Assembly (NCBI GenBank): GCA_023387775.1
Contig: JAEWHN010000003.1
Coordinates: forward strand, 1 to 18,203
Reading direction: 5' to 3'
DNA length: 18,203 bases
Source: Pseudomonadota bacterium
Lineage (GTDB): Bacteria > Pseudomonadota > Alphaproteobacteria > Rhizobiales > Rhizobiaceae
Each line of letters starts with the position of its first letter. Positions within the stretch are counted from its first letter, which is position 1. Both the position numbers and the translations under genes were made by a program. The notes below the pieces were generated by a model. The model worked only from the letters and a program-made list of their open reading frames with translations, had not been told where the DNA came from and ran no database searches. This document shows, in pieces, positions 1-7,946 of this stretch.

Positions 1-1
1 C

Positions 2-181
2 GGCGAATGGCGCGGCAAGGCCGGCGGCTATGCCGTGCAGGGGCTTGCCGGCAGCTTCGTGGTGAAGCTCGTGGGCTCCTACACCAACGTGGTCGGCCTG
101 CCGCTTTACGAGACCGTGGGCCTTTTGACGGCCGAAGGCTTTCCGGTGCATTTCAACTGGCTGTCCGGCGGGCGCGTATGA
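2..181 (+). CDS. maf: Maf family nucleotide pyrophosphatase, C-terminal fragment
   Basis: The window opens inside this gene; 59 residues up to the TGA at 179-181 are visible. They carry the C-terminal Maf/HAM1 signature: GKAGGYAVQG, then a GSYTNVVGLPLYET block, which in this family forms part of the nucleotide pocket. The QG pair after the GKAGGYA stretch resembles the dTTP/UTP-pyrophosphatase (YhdE-type) branch rather than the m7GTP (YceF-type) branch. Members hydrolyse non-canonical or excess nucleoside triphosphates to the monophosphate plus pyrophosphate in the cytosol. The stop overlaps the yacG start (ATGA, 178-181), implying translational coupling. The family call is firm; the exact substrate is inferred from a short segment. 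Confidence 0.9.
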   Translation, partial: GEWRGKAGGYAVQGLAGSFVVKLVGSYTNVVGLPLYETVGLLTAEGFPVHFNWLSGGRV

Positions 182-378
182 CCCAGGACAATGGCAAGGT
201 GACGCCGCTTCGCCCGAAGCGGCCCTGCCCCGAATGCGGCAAGCCTTCGTCGCGCGAGTTCTACCCGTTCTGCTCGGAACGCTGCAAGAGCGTCGATCTG
301 AACCGCTGGCTTTCCGGCCGCTACGCCATTCCCGTCCGCGAAGACGAGGAAGATTCCGAAGACGGCCGGCAGGACTGA
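178..378 (+). CDS. yacG: DNA gyrase inhibitor YacG, zinc-binding protein
   Basis: This is a small protein of 66 residues with four zinc-ligand cysteines in the arrangement CPECG (residues 18-22) and FCSERCK (around 35-41). The DLNRWLSGRYAIP block typical of YacG follows. The family binds one zinc ion, and E. coli YacG binds GyrB and inhibits gyrase. The ATG lies inside the end of maf in an ATGA overlap, so the two genes are probably coupled; maf-yacG adjacency is common in Rhizobiales. An in-frame open reading frame extends further upstream, but that part is only maf read in another frame. The C-terminal tail is very acidic (EDEEDSEDG), as in many family members. Confidence 0.95.
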   Translation: MTQDNGKVTPLRPKRPCPECGKPSSREFYPFCSERCKSVDLNRWLSGRYAIPVREDEEDSEDGRQD

Positions 379-567
379 CCCGCCCGTCGCGCCTACTTCG
401 CCTATGGGCTCGTCCGCGGCAGCAAGTCGCACGAATCCGGCGCTCTGTTCCATCGTTATTGCCCGACTGGCCCGGAAAATCGATTTCGATTGCCGCGACG
501 ATGCTGTAGTGCTCGGCGGGCACCGGGGTTGCGCGCCTCGATGCCGTTCGGCCGAAAGATCTGAAGC

Positions 568-1488
568 ATGACCTTCCTACAAGCCATTCGCCTGCCCAGG
601 AGCAATCTCGTCCTTGCGGGCATTCTTCTGATCCTGCTCGGCAACTTCATGTTCGCCCTCAACGACGCGATGGGCAAATGGCTGGTGGCCAGCTTTTCCG
701 TGGGTCAGGTGCTGTTCATCCGCTCCATCGGCTCGCTCATCGTGCTTGGGCCGATGCTCGTGCGGCAAGGCATCGCCCCGCTGGCGCGGCCGGAAAAGCC
801 GTGGCTTCAGGCGTTGCGCGTGCTGACGGCAACCGCCGACACGGTCTTCTTCTATGCAGCCGTGATCTATCTGCCGCTGGCCGACGTCATGACATTCTAC
901 ATGGCGGGGCCGATCTATATCGCGGCCCTGTCGCACATCTTTCTCGGCGAGAAGGTGGGCTGGCGGCGCTGGCTTGCAATCGTCATCGGCTTCTGCGGCG
1001 TGGTGATTGCGCTGAGGCCCTCTGCCTCGTCGCTGTCGCTGTCGTCGCTGTTTGCTCTCGTGGGCAGCGTTTCCTTCGCCATTTCGATGATCCTCAGCCG
1101 ACGTCTCCGCGCCACCAGCGACACCACGCTGGTGACCTGGCAGACCCTGGGCGCACTGGTGATAGGTCTGTTGCTGGCCGTGGGCGACTGGCGCGCGGCA
1201 AGCGCGCTCGACTGGTCGGCCATGTTGCTCCTGGGCGTGGTGGCAGGCACCGCGCACCTGCTGATCACGCGCTCGCTGAAGCTTGCCCCGGCCTCGACGC
1301 TGGCGCCGCTCCACTACACCCTGCTGCTCTGGGCCGTGGTGTTCGGCATCGCCTTCTTCGGCGACGTGCCGGACAAGCAGATGCTCATAGGCTCGGCCAT
1401 TATCGTGTTTGCCGGCCTGTTCATCTTCCACCGCCAGAAGGTGGTCGACGTCGTCGAAGCCGACAACGTGCCGCGAAGCGTGCATTGA
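568..1488 (+). CDS. EamA/DMT-superfamily transporter
   Basis: This 306-residue, very hydrophobic protein has about ten predicted membrane helices arranged as two EamA repeats. The first is roughly residues 13-145, beginning LAGILLILLGNFMFALNDAMGK; the second is roughly 155-290. These are the usual length and layout of drug/metabolite exporters of the inner membrane. Substrates in this family range from amino acids to nucleosides and S-adenosylmethionine; nothing here decides between them. The ATG at 568 follows a weak purine-rich stretch (GAAAGA) and gives a natural N-terminus just before the first helix. It stands alone: 189 bp separate it from yacG, and its stop is four bases from the stop of the convergent cyclic-di-GMP gene. 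Confidence 0.88.
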   Translation: MTFLQAIRLPRSNLVLAGILLILLGNFMFALNDAMGKWLVASFSVGQVLFIRSIGSLIVLGPMLVRQGIAPLARPEKPWLQALRVLTATADTVFFYAAVIYLPLADVMTFYMAGPIYIAALSHIFLGEKVGWRRWLAIVIGFCGVVIALRPSASSLSLSSLFALVGSVSFAISMILSRRLRATSDTTLVTWQTLGALVIGLLLAVGDWRAASALDWSAMLLLGVVAGTAHLLITRSLKLAPASTLAPLHYTLLLWAVVFGIAFFGDVPDKQMLIGSAIIVFAGLFIFHRQKVVDVVEADNVPRSVH

Positions 1489-1492
1489 GGCT

Positions 1493-3691
1493 TCAGCGGG
1501 TATTCGCCACATAGGCCTGTACCGACGCCGGCTCGATCGGCCTGCTGATGAGGTAGCCCTGCGCATAGTCGCAGCCATGCGCCTTGAGAAACCTGAACTG
1601 CTGCTCGGTTTCGACCCCTTCCGCCACCACGCTCATTTTAAGGTTGTGGGCGAGGCTGATGATGGCGCGCGCGATCACCGCATCGCACACATCGGACTGG
1701 ATTTCGCGGACGAAGGACTGGTCGATCTTCAGCCGGCTGACCGGATATCGCTTGAGATGCGACAAGGATGCGTAGCCGGTGCCGAAATCGTCCAGCGTGA
1801 TGATGACGCCGGCATGGTCCAGTTCGCGCAGGGCCTCGGAGATGCGGTCGCTGGACCGGTCCAGCAGCACGTTCTCGGTCAGTTCGATCTCGAGCGCGGC
1901 CGCCTCCAAGCGGAATTTCCGCAGCAGGGCCAGAACGCCGTTGGCAAAGTCGCTCTGCTTGAGCTGGGCTGCGGCGACGTTGACGGCGATCGGGCCCGGG
2001 TCATGGCCGCGGTCACGTAGCTCGCGGGCCATCTCCATTGACTTCTCCAGCACCTGCAAGCCGAGCGGTACGATCAGCCCGCTGTCTTCGGCCACCGGAA
2101 TGAACTCGCCGGGCGCGACCTGGCGTCCGTTCAGCGTCCAGCGCGCGAGGGCCTCGAAGCCGACATGGCTGCGGTTTTCCAGACTGACCTGCGGCTGCAG
2201 CGCGATGTCGATCTCATTGGTGGCCAGTGCCACCCTGAGCGCGTCGCCGGTGGTCTGGCGTTGTTCGACGCTGTCGCGAAGCGCGGGATCGAAGAAGCAG
2301 GACACCCCGCGCCCGCGCGCCTTGGCCTGATAGAGTGCGATGTCGGCGTGCTTGAGCAGTTCCCGGGCCGTGCTGCCATCATCCGGGAACATGGCGACGC
2401 CGATGCTGCAGCCGGCAATCAGGCTGCGGTGCTCGATATCGATGGGCTGGCGTGCGCATGCTAGGATCTTCTCCGCTATCTTCGCCGCATCGTCCACACC
2501 CGACAGGTTGGGAACTATTATGGCGAACTCGTCGCCACCCAGCCTGGCGATGGTGTCGGACTTGCGCAACGTTTCGCGAAATCGCTCTGCGACGGCCAGA
2601 AGGAGCATGTCGCCCGCATCATGCCCGAGAGTGTCGTTGACGCCCTTGAAGTCGTCGAGATCGACCAGCATCAAGGCGCCCTGCCGGCCGGTACGCTCGC
2701 TTGCGGCGACAGCATCGGCCAACCGTTCAAGCAGCACCGCGCGGTTGAACAAGCCGGTCAGCGGGTCCTGCTCGGCCTGACGCTTGATCACCAGTTCTGC
2801 CTGCTTCAGGTCGGTGATGTCGCTGCGAACCCCGACCACGTAGCCGCTGCGCGACTGCCGCTCGCGCATTTGCAGCCACCGCCCGTCGCTCAACTGCTGC
2901 AGAACCTTCTTGCCGGGATTGTGGTGTTCGCGCATTCGCGCAGCGATCCAGGCCTCGCGCGCCTCGGGCGTGTTCTTGGCGAGGTTGAACTGGCCGTTCT
3001 CGACGCCGAAGCGCAGAATGTTTTCGAATGAAACGCCGAGTTCGATTATCGGCGCCGATTTGTCGTAGTAGCGCCTGAAGGCCTCGTTGTACAAAGCCAG
3101 GCGGTCATCGGCGTCGAAGGCGGCAACCGCGTCGGGTATCGTCTCAAGAATGTCGCGCAGCAGCGCTTCCGCCTCGCGCCGCTTCTCGTTCTCTGCGCAA
3201 AGGGCTGCCTCGGCCGCCTTGCGCCTGGTTATGTCGTAGCGAATCGAGACATAGCCGCGGCCGTTTCCGGAAGGGTCCCGCAGCGGCACAATGGTGGTGT
3301 CGACCCAATAGAGGTCCCCCTCCTTGGTGCGATTGCAGATTTCGCCGTGCCACAAGCCGCCGCGCGAGATCGTGCGCCACATGTCGGCGAAGAACTGCCT
3401 GGGGTGCAGGCCGGAGTTGACGAGATTGTGCTTGCGCCCGACCAACTCGCCGCGGGAATATCCGCTTACCTGGCAAAACAAGTCGTTTACATAGAGGATC
3501 GTTCCGCCTCGATCCGTCATGGCGACGATGGCGTGCTGGTCGATGGCGGCTTTATAGGCGCCGAACTCGGCCTGTATCTGCTTGACCTTGCTGCCCGCCC
3601 TGTCAAAATCCTTTCCCGCCGCGGCAGTCGCGGCACACAGCCCCTCCCGCCCTCCGCCTCCGAAAGACGCAGGTTCCTGATCCAATGACAT
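1493..3691 (-). CDS. PAS-PAS-GGDEF-EAL cyclic-di-GMP synthase/phosphodiesterase
   Basis: The product has 732 residues and no clear membrane segment, so it is probably a cytosolic signalling protein. PAS domain 1 (about 45-155) contains the NSGLHPRQFF, GEICNR and YWVDTTIVP segments. A second, more divergent PAS (about 180-295) ends in VGVRSDITDLKQAE. The GGDEF domain (about 305-465) has an intact GGDEF at 385-389 and a product-inhibition I-site RKSD at 376-379. The EAL domain (about 485-725) keeps EAL (513-515), N571, ELTE, DDFGTGYASL, K655 and AEGVE. Both activities therefore look possible, with the PAS domains sensing an unknown signal. The ATG at 3691 has a GAGAGGGGG stretch before it. The gene is divergent from the Crp/Fnr regulator. 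Confidence 0.95.
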   Translation of the reverse strand: MSLDQEPASFGGGGREGLCAATAAAGKDFDRAGSKVKQIQAEFGAYKAAIDQHAIVAMTDRGGTILYVNDLFCQVSGYSRGELVGRKHNLVNSGLHPRQFFADMWRTISRGGLWHGEICNRTKEGDLYWVDTTIVPLRDPSGNGRGYVSIRYDITRRKAAEAALCAENEKRREAEALLRDILETIPDAVAAFDADDRLALYNEAFRRYYDKSAPIIELGVSFENILRFGVENGQFNLAKNTPEAREAWIAARMREHHNPGKKVLQQLSDGRWLQMRERQSRSGYVVGVRSDITDLKQAELVIKRQAEQDPLTGLFNRAVLLERLADAVAASERTGRQGALMLVDLDDFKGVNDTLGHDAGDMLLLAVAERFRETLRKSDTIARLGGDEFAIIVPNLSGVDDAAKIAEKILACARQPIDIEHRSLIAGCSIGVAMFPDDGSTARELLKHADIALYQAKARGRGVSCFFDPALRDSVEQRQTTGDALRVALATNEIDIALQPQVSLENRSHVGFEALARWTLNGRQVAPGEFIPVAEDSGLIVPLGLQVLEKSMEMARELRDRGHDPGPIAVNVAAAQLKQSDFANGVLALLRKFRLEAAALEIELTENVLLDRSSDRISEALRELDHAGVIITLDDFGTGYASLSHLKRYPVSRLKIDQSFVREIQSDVCDAVIARAIISLAHNLKMSVVAEGVETEQQFRFLKAHGCDYAQGYLISRPIEPASVQAYVANTR

Positions 3692-3843
3692 GCTTTTCCC
3701 CCTCTCGGCCGCAGTGTTCCCCTAGCGCGGCCTTCCCCGTTCATTACAGTGCATGTGTGCGCCGAGCTGTGCCCCCTCACTCTCTGCGCAAGTAGACCAG
3801 CCCAGCCGAAGCCTGCGGAACACCGATATTGTTCTGCATTCCT

Positions 3844-3855
3844 GTCCGATCGGAC
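3844..3855. repeat. 12-bp perfect palindrome between divergent genes
   Basis: GTCCGATCGGAC reads identically on both strands. It lies 152 bp upstream of the cyclic-di-GMP gene start and 78 bp upstream of the regulator start. Its position suits an operator, but no factor can be assigned from sequence. Confidence 0.4.
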
Positions 3856-3870
3856 CGCCAAACAGCTTCC

Positions 3871-3904
3871 TATGTACGGTAACGAATGAACTATACCGTA
3901 CATA
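3871..3904. promoter_or_regulatory. Perfect 11-bp inverted repeat, candidate operator
   Basis: TATGTACGGTA (3871-3881) and its exact reverse complement TACCGTACATA (3894-3904) flank a 12-bp spacer. Arm centres are 23 bp apart, about two helical turns, so bound dimers would sit on roughly the same face of the DNA. The element lies 29 bp before the GTG of the Crp/Fnr gene and 179 bp before the start of the divergent PAS-GGDEF-EAL gene. Its AT content is higher than its surroundings. Autoregulation by the adjacent regulator, or joint control of both genes, is an inference. Confidence 0.55.
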
Positions 3905-3910
3905 ACGAAA

Positions 3911-3929
3911 GGTTAACTGGAGTTTAACC
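3911..3929 (+). promoter_or_regulatory. Inverted repeat spanning the ribosome-binding region of the regulator gene
   Basis: GGTTAA (3911-3916) and TTAACC (3924-3929) are perfect 6-bp arms with a 7-base loop that holds the GGAG (3919-3922) serving as probable Shine-Dalgarno of the GTG at 3934. It could be a protein-binding site or a small hairpin presenting the ribosome-binding site in its loop. Confidence 0.35.
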
Positions 3930-3933
3930 GCAC

Positions 3934-4677
3934 GTGTTCACGCAAAAAACCTTTCCCGCCACGCCGGAGAATGCCACCCAGCCCGAATTCAGGGGCGATA
4001 TCCGCAACAAGGTCCTGCTTTCGCTGCGGCCGCAGGCGCAGCTTTTCCTGCAGGAACGCCTTGTCACCAAGCCTATTGCGGTGGGCGAAGTGATATTCGC
4101 CGATGGCGCCCCCGTTACTCACGCCGTCTTCCCGAACGAGGGCGTTGTATCCTTCATGGCCGAGATGGAAGACGGCCGCAGCGTCGAAAAAGCCTCGATC
4201 GGCCTGGAGGGGTTCGTTGGCTTCGCGCTGGTGATGGGCGGCGGCAACGCGGTGGGCAGAAGCGTGGTACAGGTGGCGGGAAATGCGTCCTGGCTTTCGA
4301 TCGACGATCTCAATGCCGCTCACGAACGCTTCATATGCGTGCGCGAGGCCATGCTGCGCTACTCCAAGTCCTTGATCGTCCAGTTGATGGAATCGGTGGC
4401 CTGCAACAGCCTGCACACCGCCGAGCAGCGCGTGACGCGCTGGTTGCTGCAGGCGCTCGACCGGATGGCCGGCGACACCTTCACCCTGACCCAGGAGGCG
4501 ATGTCGCGCGTGCTCGGACTTCGCCGCGCAACCGTGAGCGGCATCTGCTCGGAACTGCTTGAAGCCGGCATAATCGACTATCATCGCGGCACCGTGACCA
4601 TCACCGATCGGTCCGCCCTGGAGCGGCGCACTTGCGAATGCTACGGGCGGGTTCTGGACGCTTCGCTATTGCGCTGA
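3934..4677 (+). CDS. Crp/Fnr family transcriptional regulator
   Basis: This 247-residue protein starts with GTG; a GGAG lies 11 bases upstream and no better in-frame ATG is near. An N-terminal cyclic-nucleotide-binding-like beta-roll (about 35-150) includes FPNEGVVSFMAEMEDGRSVEKASIGLEG. A dimerisation helix follows, and a winged helix-turn-helix (about 165-230) contains EQRVTRWLLQALDR, LTQEAMSRVLGLRRATVSG and IIDYHRGTVTITDR. The N-terminus lacks the cysteine cluster of oxygen-sensing FNR and the cAMP-contact pattern of CRP, so the ligand is unknown. The CNSLH...EQR and ERRTCECY motifs match a large alphaproteobacterial subgroup. It is divergent from the PAS-GGDEF-EAL gene, and the symmetrical elements upstream suggest self-control. 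Confidence 0.92.
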   Translation: MFTQKTFPATPENATQPEFRGDIRNKVLLSLRPQAQLFLQERLVTKPIAVGEVIFADGAPVTHAVFPNEGVVSFMAEMEDGRSVEKASIGLEGFVGFALVMGGGNAVGRSVVQVAGNASWLSIDDLNAAHERFICVREAMLRYSKSLIVQLMESVACNSLHTAEQRVTRWLLQALDRMAGDTFTLTQEAMSRVLGLRRATVSGICSELLEAGIIDYHRGTVTITDRSALERRTCECYGRVLDASLLR

Positions 4678-4685
4678 CCGCTGGC

Positions 4686-4720
4686 CGGGGCGGCCGCTCC
4701 TCCGGAACCAGGCCGCCCCG
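4686..4720. terminator. Bidirectional hairpin between convergent genes
   Basis: CGGGGCGGCC (4686-4695) and GGCCGCCCCG (4711-4720) make a perfect 10-bp, all-GC stem with a 15-base loop. It fills the gap between the regulator stop (4677) and the RND pump stop (4721). No T-run follows on either strand, so it may act as a weak or Rho-assisted terminator or as 3'-end protection for both messages. Confidence 0.65.
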
Positions 4721-7700
4721 TCACGGTGCCAGTCCCTCGGACTCCATTTCAGCTTCCTCGCTGGCACGCTTGGTATGGTCGGCTGCAATCAGCATGTAGA
4801 CCGCCGGCACCACGAACAGCGTGAACAGGGTTCCGATCGACAGGCCGCTGGCGATGACCAGCCCCATGTTGAACCGCGACACCGCACCCGCGCCGGTTGC
4901 GGTGATGAGCGGAATGACGCCCAGCACCATTGCCGCCGTCGTCATGAGGATTGGCCGCAGTCGTATGCCGCATGCCTCCTCGATCGCCTCGCGCTTGGAT
5001 TTTCCTTCCAGCTGCAAGTTGTTTGCAAACTCGACGATCAGGATGCCGTGCTTGCTGATGAGGCCCATCAGCGTCACCAGCCCCACCTCGGTGTAGATGT
5101 TGAGGCTGGCGCCCCCGAGGCCGACACTGATGAAGACGAGCGCACCGGCGATGGACATCGGCACCGACACCAGGATGATGATCGGATCGCGGAAGCTTTC
5201 GAACAGCGCGGCCAGTGCCAGATAGATGATGATGAGGGCGAAGCCGAAGGTGACGATGAAGCCCGCCGCCTCCTGGATATATTGCCGCGACAGCCCGCCG
5301 TAATCGACCGAGTAGCCCTGGGGAAGATTCTTGGCGGCAAGGTTTTGCAGGAAACCGAGAGCATCCGCCTGGGCCACGCCCGGCGCCGCCACACCCTGGA
5401 TGGTGGCGCTGTTGAGCTGCTGGAAGTGATTGATCGATTCCGGCACGGTCTTGGTTTCGATCGTGGCCACGGTGGAGAGTGGAATGGGCACTCCATTGAC
5501 CGCGCCGACATAGTAGCCCAGCAGTTGCTGGACATTGAGGCGGCTGCGCTGCTGCACCTGCGGGATGACCATGTAGGAGCGGTTATCGAGGCTGAAATAG
5601 TTGACGTAGCCGCCGCCCAGCATGCCGCTGAGCGCCGCGCCGATGTCGCTCATCCTGAAGCCTAGCTGGGCGGTCTTGTTTCGGTCGATCCGGACGACTG
5701 ACTGCGGGTTGTCGATCTTGAGATCGCTGTCGAGGAAAATGAACATCCCGCTCTTCACCGCCTCCTGGAGGAAGTTCTGCGCCACCAGGTCCAGCCGCTC
5801 GAAGGGTTCGGTGGTTTCAAGGACGAATTGCACCGGCAGGCCCTGGCTGCCCGGCAGTGAAGGCAGCTGGAATGCCGCCGCCCGCACGCCGGCGACGTCG
5901 TCAAGCTGCTTCTGGATAACCGGCTGCAGCTCGTTGGTGGTGCGGCTGCGCTGATCCCATGGGGTAAAGACCATGCCGGCGATCGACCTGCCTGGCGCGT
6001 CGATCTGGAAGACATGCGCGGTTTCCGGATAGGCGGCAAAGATTCGGTAGATCTGCCGTGCATAGAGCAGCTTTTGCTCCAGCGTGGCATTGGGCGCCGG
6101 CGTGGACGACGAAATGATGACGCCCTGGTCCTCCTGCGGCGCTAGTTCGCTCTTGGCGCCCGCATAGAGGAAAAAGATGCTGCCCAGCACAATGACTGCG
6201 AAGGTGGCCGTTACGGGGATGTAGTTCAGACTGCCGTGCAGCCACCGCTCATATGCGCGGCGAACGCGCTCGAAGGTGCGATCGACGGTATCGGCGAACC
6301 ACTCGCCCCAACCATATCTGGTCGTATCGCGAGGCTTGAGAAGCCGCGAGCACATCATCGGCGACAGCGTCAGCGCGATGATTGCCGAGACCGTTACCGC
6401 CGCGACCAGGGTGAAGGCGAACTCCGTGAACAGCGCGCCGGTGAGCCCGCCCTGGAAGCCGATAGGCACATAGACCGCCACTAGCACCGCTGTCATGGCG
6501 ATGATGGGGCCGCCAAGCTCCCTCGCCGCGATGATCGCCGCCGGAATGGGCTGCATGCCGTCATCCAGGTGCCGATTGACGTTTTCCACCACGATGATGG
6601 CATCGTCGACAACCAGGCCGATGGCCAGGACCAGCGCCAGAAGGGTGAGCAGGTTTATGGAAAAGCCGAGCGCGAGCATGAACGTGAACGCGCCGATCAG
6701 CGAAAGCGGTATGGCAAGCGTCGGGATCAGCACCGAGCGCGGTGAAGCAAGGAATGCGAAAATGACCAGGGTGACGATGACCAGCGCCTCGACGAGGGTG
6801 AACACCACTTCGCGGATCGAACTGGTCACGAAATCGGTAGAATCGTAGACGATGGCTCCGCGCAGTCCCTGCGGCAACTGCGACTGGATACCCGGAAACT
6901 CCTTGCGCACGCCGGCGATGACATCGAGCAGATTGGCGCCGGGCGCCACCTGAATGCCGATATAGACGGCCTGCTTGCCGTCGAACGCCACCTGCGACTC
7001 GTAGTCGTCCGCCCCGAGCGACACATGGGCGACGTCCTTCAGGCGCACCAGCGCGCCATTGGAATGCTTGACGATGAGGTTGCCGAATTCCTCCACGCTG
7101 TGCAGGCTCGTGGAGGCGGTCAGGCTCACCTGAACCATCTGCCCCTTGGTGGTGCCCAGCCCGGCAATGTAGTCGTTTTGCTGGAGCGCGGTTGAGATGT
7201 CGGCTGCCGTCAGGCCGTAGGCAGCCAGCTTGGCAGGATCGAGCCAGGCCCTGAGCGCAAAGTTCTGACCGCCCAGTATCTCCGCGGTCTGTACCCCCGG
7301 CACCGCCTGCAGCCTTGGCTGCACCACCCGCACCAGATAGTCGGTGATCTTGTTTCGCGGCAGCACGTCGCTGTCGAAGCCCATATACATGGCGTCGATG
7401 GTCTGCCCGACCTTGACGCCCAGCACCGGCTGCTGGGTTCCCGAAGGCAATTGGTTGATGACGGAGGCAACCTTGGTGTTGATCTCGGTCAGCGCCTTGT
7501 CGGCCTCATAGTTGAGGCGCAGGTAGATCGTGATGACGCTGACGCCGGTCTGGCTGGTCGAGGTCATGTAGTCGATGCCGTTGGCCTGGGCGATGGCGGT
7601 TTCCAGCGGCGTGGTGATGAACCCGGCGATCACATCGGGGTCGGCACCGTAATAGGTCGTGGTCACGGTGACGACCGTGTTTTCCGTGCGGGGATATTGC

Positions 7701-7804
7701 AGGATCGGAAGCGAGGCGAGCGCGCGCAGGCCAAGCACGAGGATGGTGAGGCTGACGACGATTGCCAGCACCGGGCGGCGGATGAAGATGTCGGTGAAGT
7801 TCAT
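4721..7804 (-). CDS. RND efflux pump, inner-membrane permease (HAE1/AcrB type)
   Basis: This is a proton-driven tripartite efflux transporter of 1027 residues, the usual size for the family. It begins with the classic NFTDIFIRRPVLA N-terminus and first helix, followed by a large periplasmic loop. The second membrane block contains GLVVDDAIIVVENV with the proton-relay aspartate pair (about 400-401). A second periplasmic loop and C-terminal helices follow, with the conserved lysine in GLISKHGILIVEF. An in-frame ATG five codons upstream (7819) is possible, but its AAGGA sits directly against it. The ATG at 7804 has a G-rich stretch at a better distance and gives the family's standard N-terminus. 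It follows its adaptor gene after 142 bp; no outer-membrane channel gene is present. Substrates are unknown. Confidence 0.95.
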   Translation of the reverse strand: MNFTDIFIRRPVLAIVVSLTILVLGLRALASLPILQYPRTENTVVTVTTTYYGADPDVIAGFITTPLETAIAQANGIDYMTSTSQTGVSVITIYLRLNYEADKALTEINTKVASVINQLPSGTQQPVLGVKVGQTIDAMYMGFDSDVLPRNKITDYLVRVVQPRLQAVPGVQTAEILGGQNFALRAWLDPAKLAAYGLTAADISTALQQNDYIAGLGTTKGQMVQVSLTASTSLHSVEEFGNLIVKHSNGALVRLKDVAHVSLGADDYESQVAFDGKQAVYIGIQVAPGANLLDVIAGVRKEFPGIQSQLPQGLRGAIVYDSTDFVTSSIREVVFTLVEALVIVTLVIFAFLASPRSVLIPTLAIPLSLIGAFTFMLALGFSINLLTLLALVLAIGLVVDDAIIVVENVNRHLDDGMQPIPAAIIAARELGGPIIAMTAVLVAVYVPIGFQGGLTGALFTEFAFTLVAAVTVSAIIALTLSPMMCSRLLKPRDTTRYGWGEWFADTVDRTFERVRRAYERWLHGSLNYIPVTATFAVIVLGSIFFLYAGAKSELAPQEDQGVIISSSTPAPNATLEQKLLYARQIYRIFAAYPETAHVFQIDAPGRSIAGMVFTPWDQRSRTTNELQPVIQKQLDDVAGVRAAAFQLPSLPGSQGLPVQFVLETTEPFERLDLVAQNFLQEAVKSGMFIFLDSDLKIDNPQSVVRIDRNKTAQLGFRMSDIGAALSGMLGGGYVNYFSLDNRSYMVIPQVQQRSRLNVQQLLGYYVGAVNGVPIPLSTVATIETKTVPESINHFQQLNSATIQGVAAPGVAQADALGFLQNLAAKNLPQGYSVDYGGLSRQYIQEAAGFIVTFGFALIIIYLALAALFESFRDPIIILVSVPMSIAGALVFISVGLGGASLNIYTEVGLVTLMGLISKHGILIVEFANNLQLEGKSKREAIEEACGIRLRPILMTTAAMVLGVIPLITATGAGAVSRFNMGLVIASGLSIGTLFTLFVVPAVYMLIAADHTKRASEEAEMESEGLAP

Positions 7805-7946
7805 GGCAACCCACCGCATTCCTTTCCAGAAGCCCGCGCGCCTCGCATTGGCGCTACGGGTCTTGCAAACGGCGCGTCGCTAACGAAAGGACTGAGCGTT
7901 TCCGTGCGGCGGCGCTGAACAGGTGTCTATCCCGGGGCGCTCCCTG

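Noticed and set aside
379..567. Possible tRNA gene after yacG
   Set aside because: No cloverleaf or T-loop consensus was found; only a small AATCGA/TCGATT repeat at 478-491 is visible, too short to support a call.
577..1578. Long open frame of 333 codons on the minus strand
   Set aside because: It lies antisense to the EamA transporter; its translation is rich in His, Arg and Gln with no domain, as expected for a GC-rich shadow frame.
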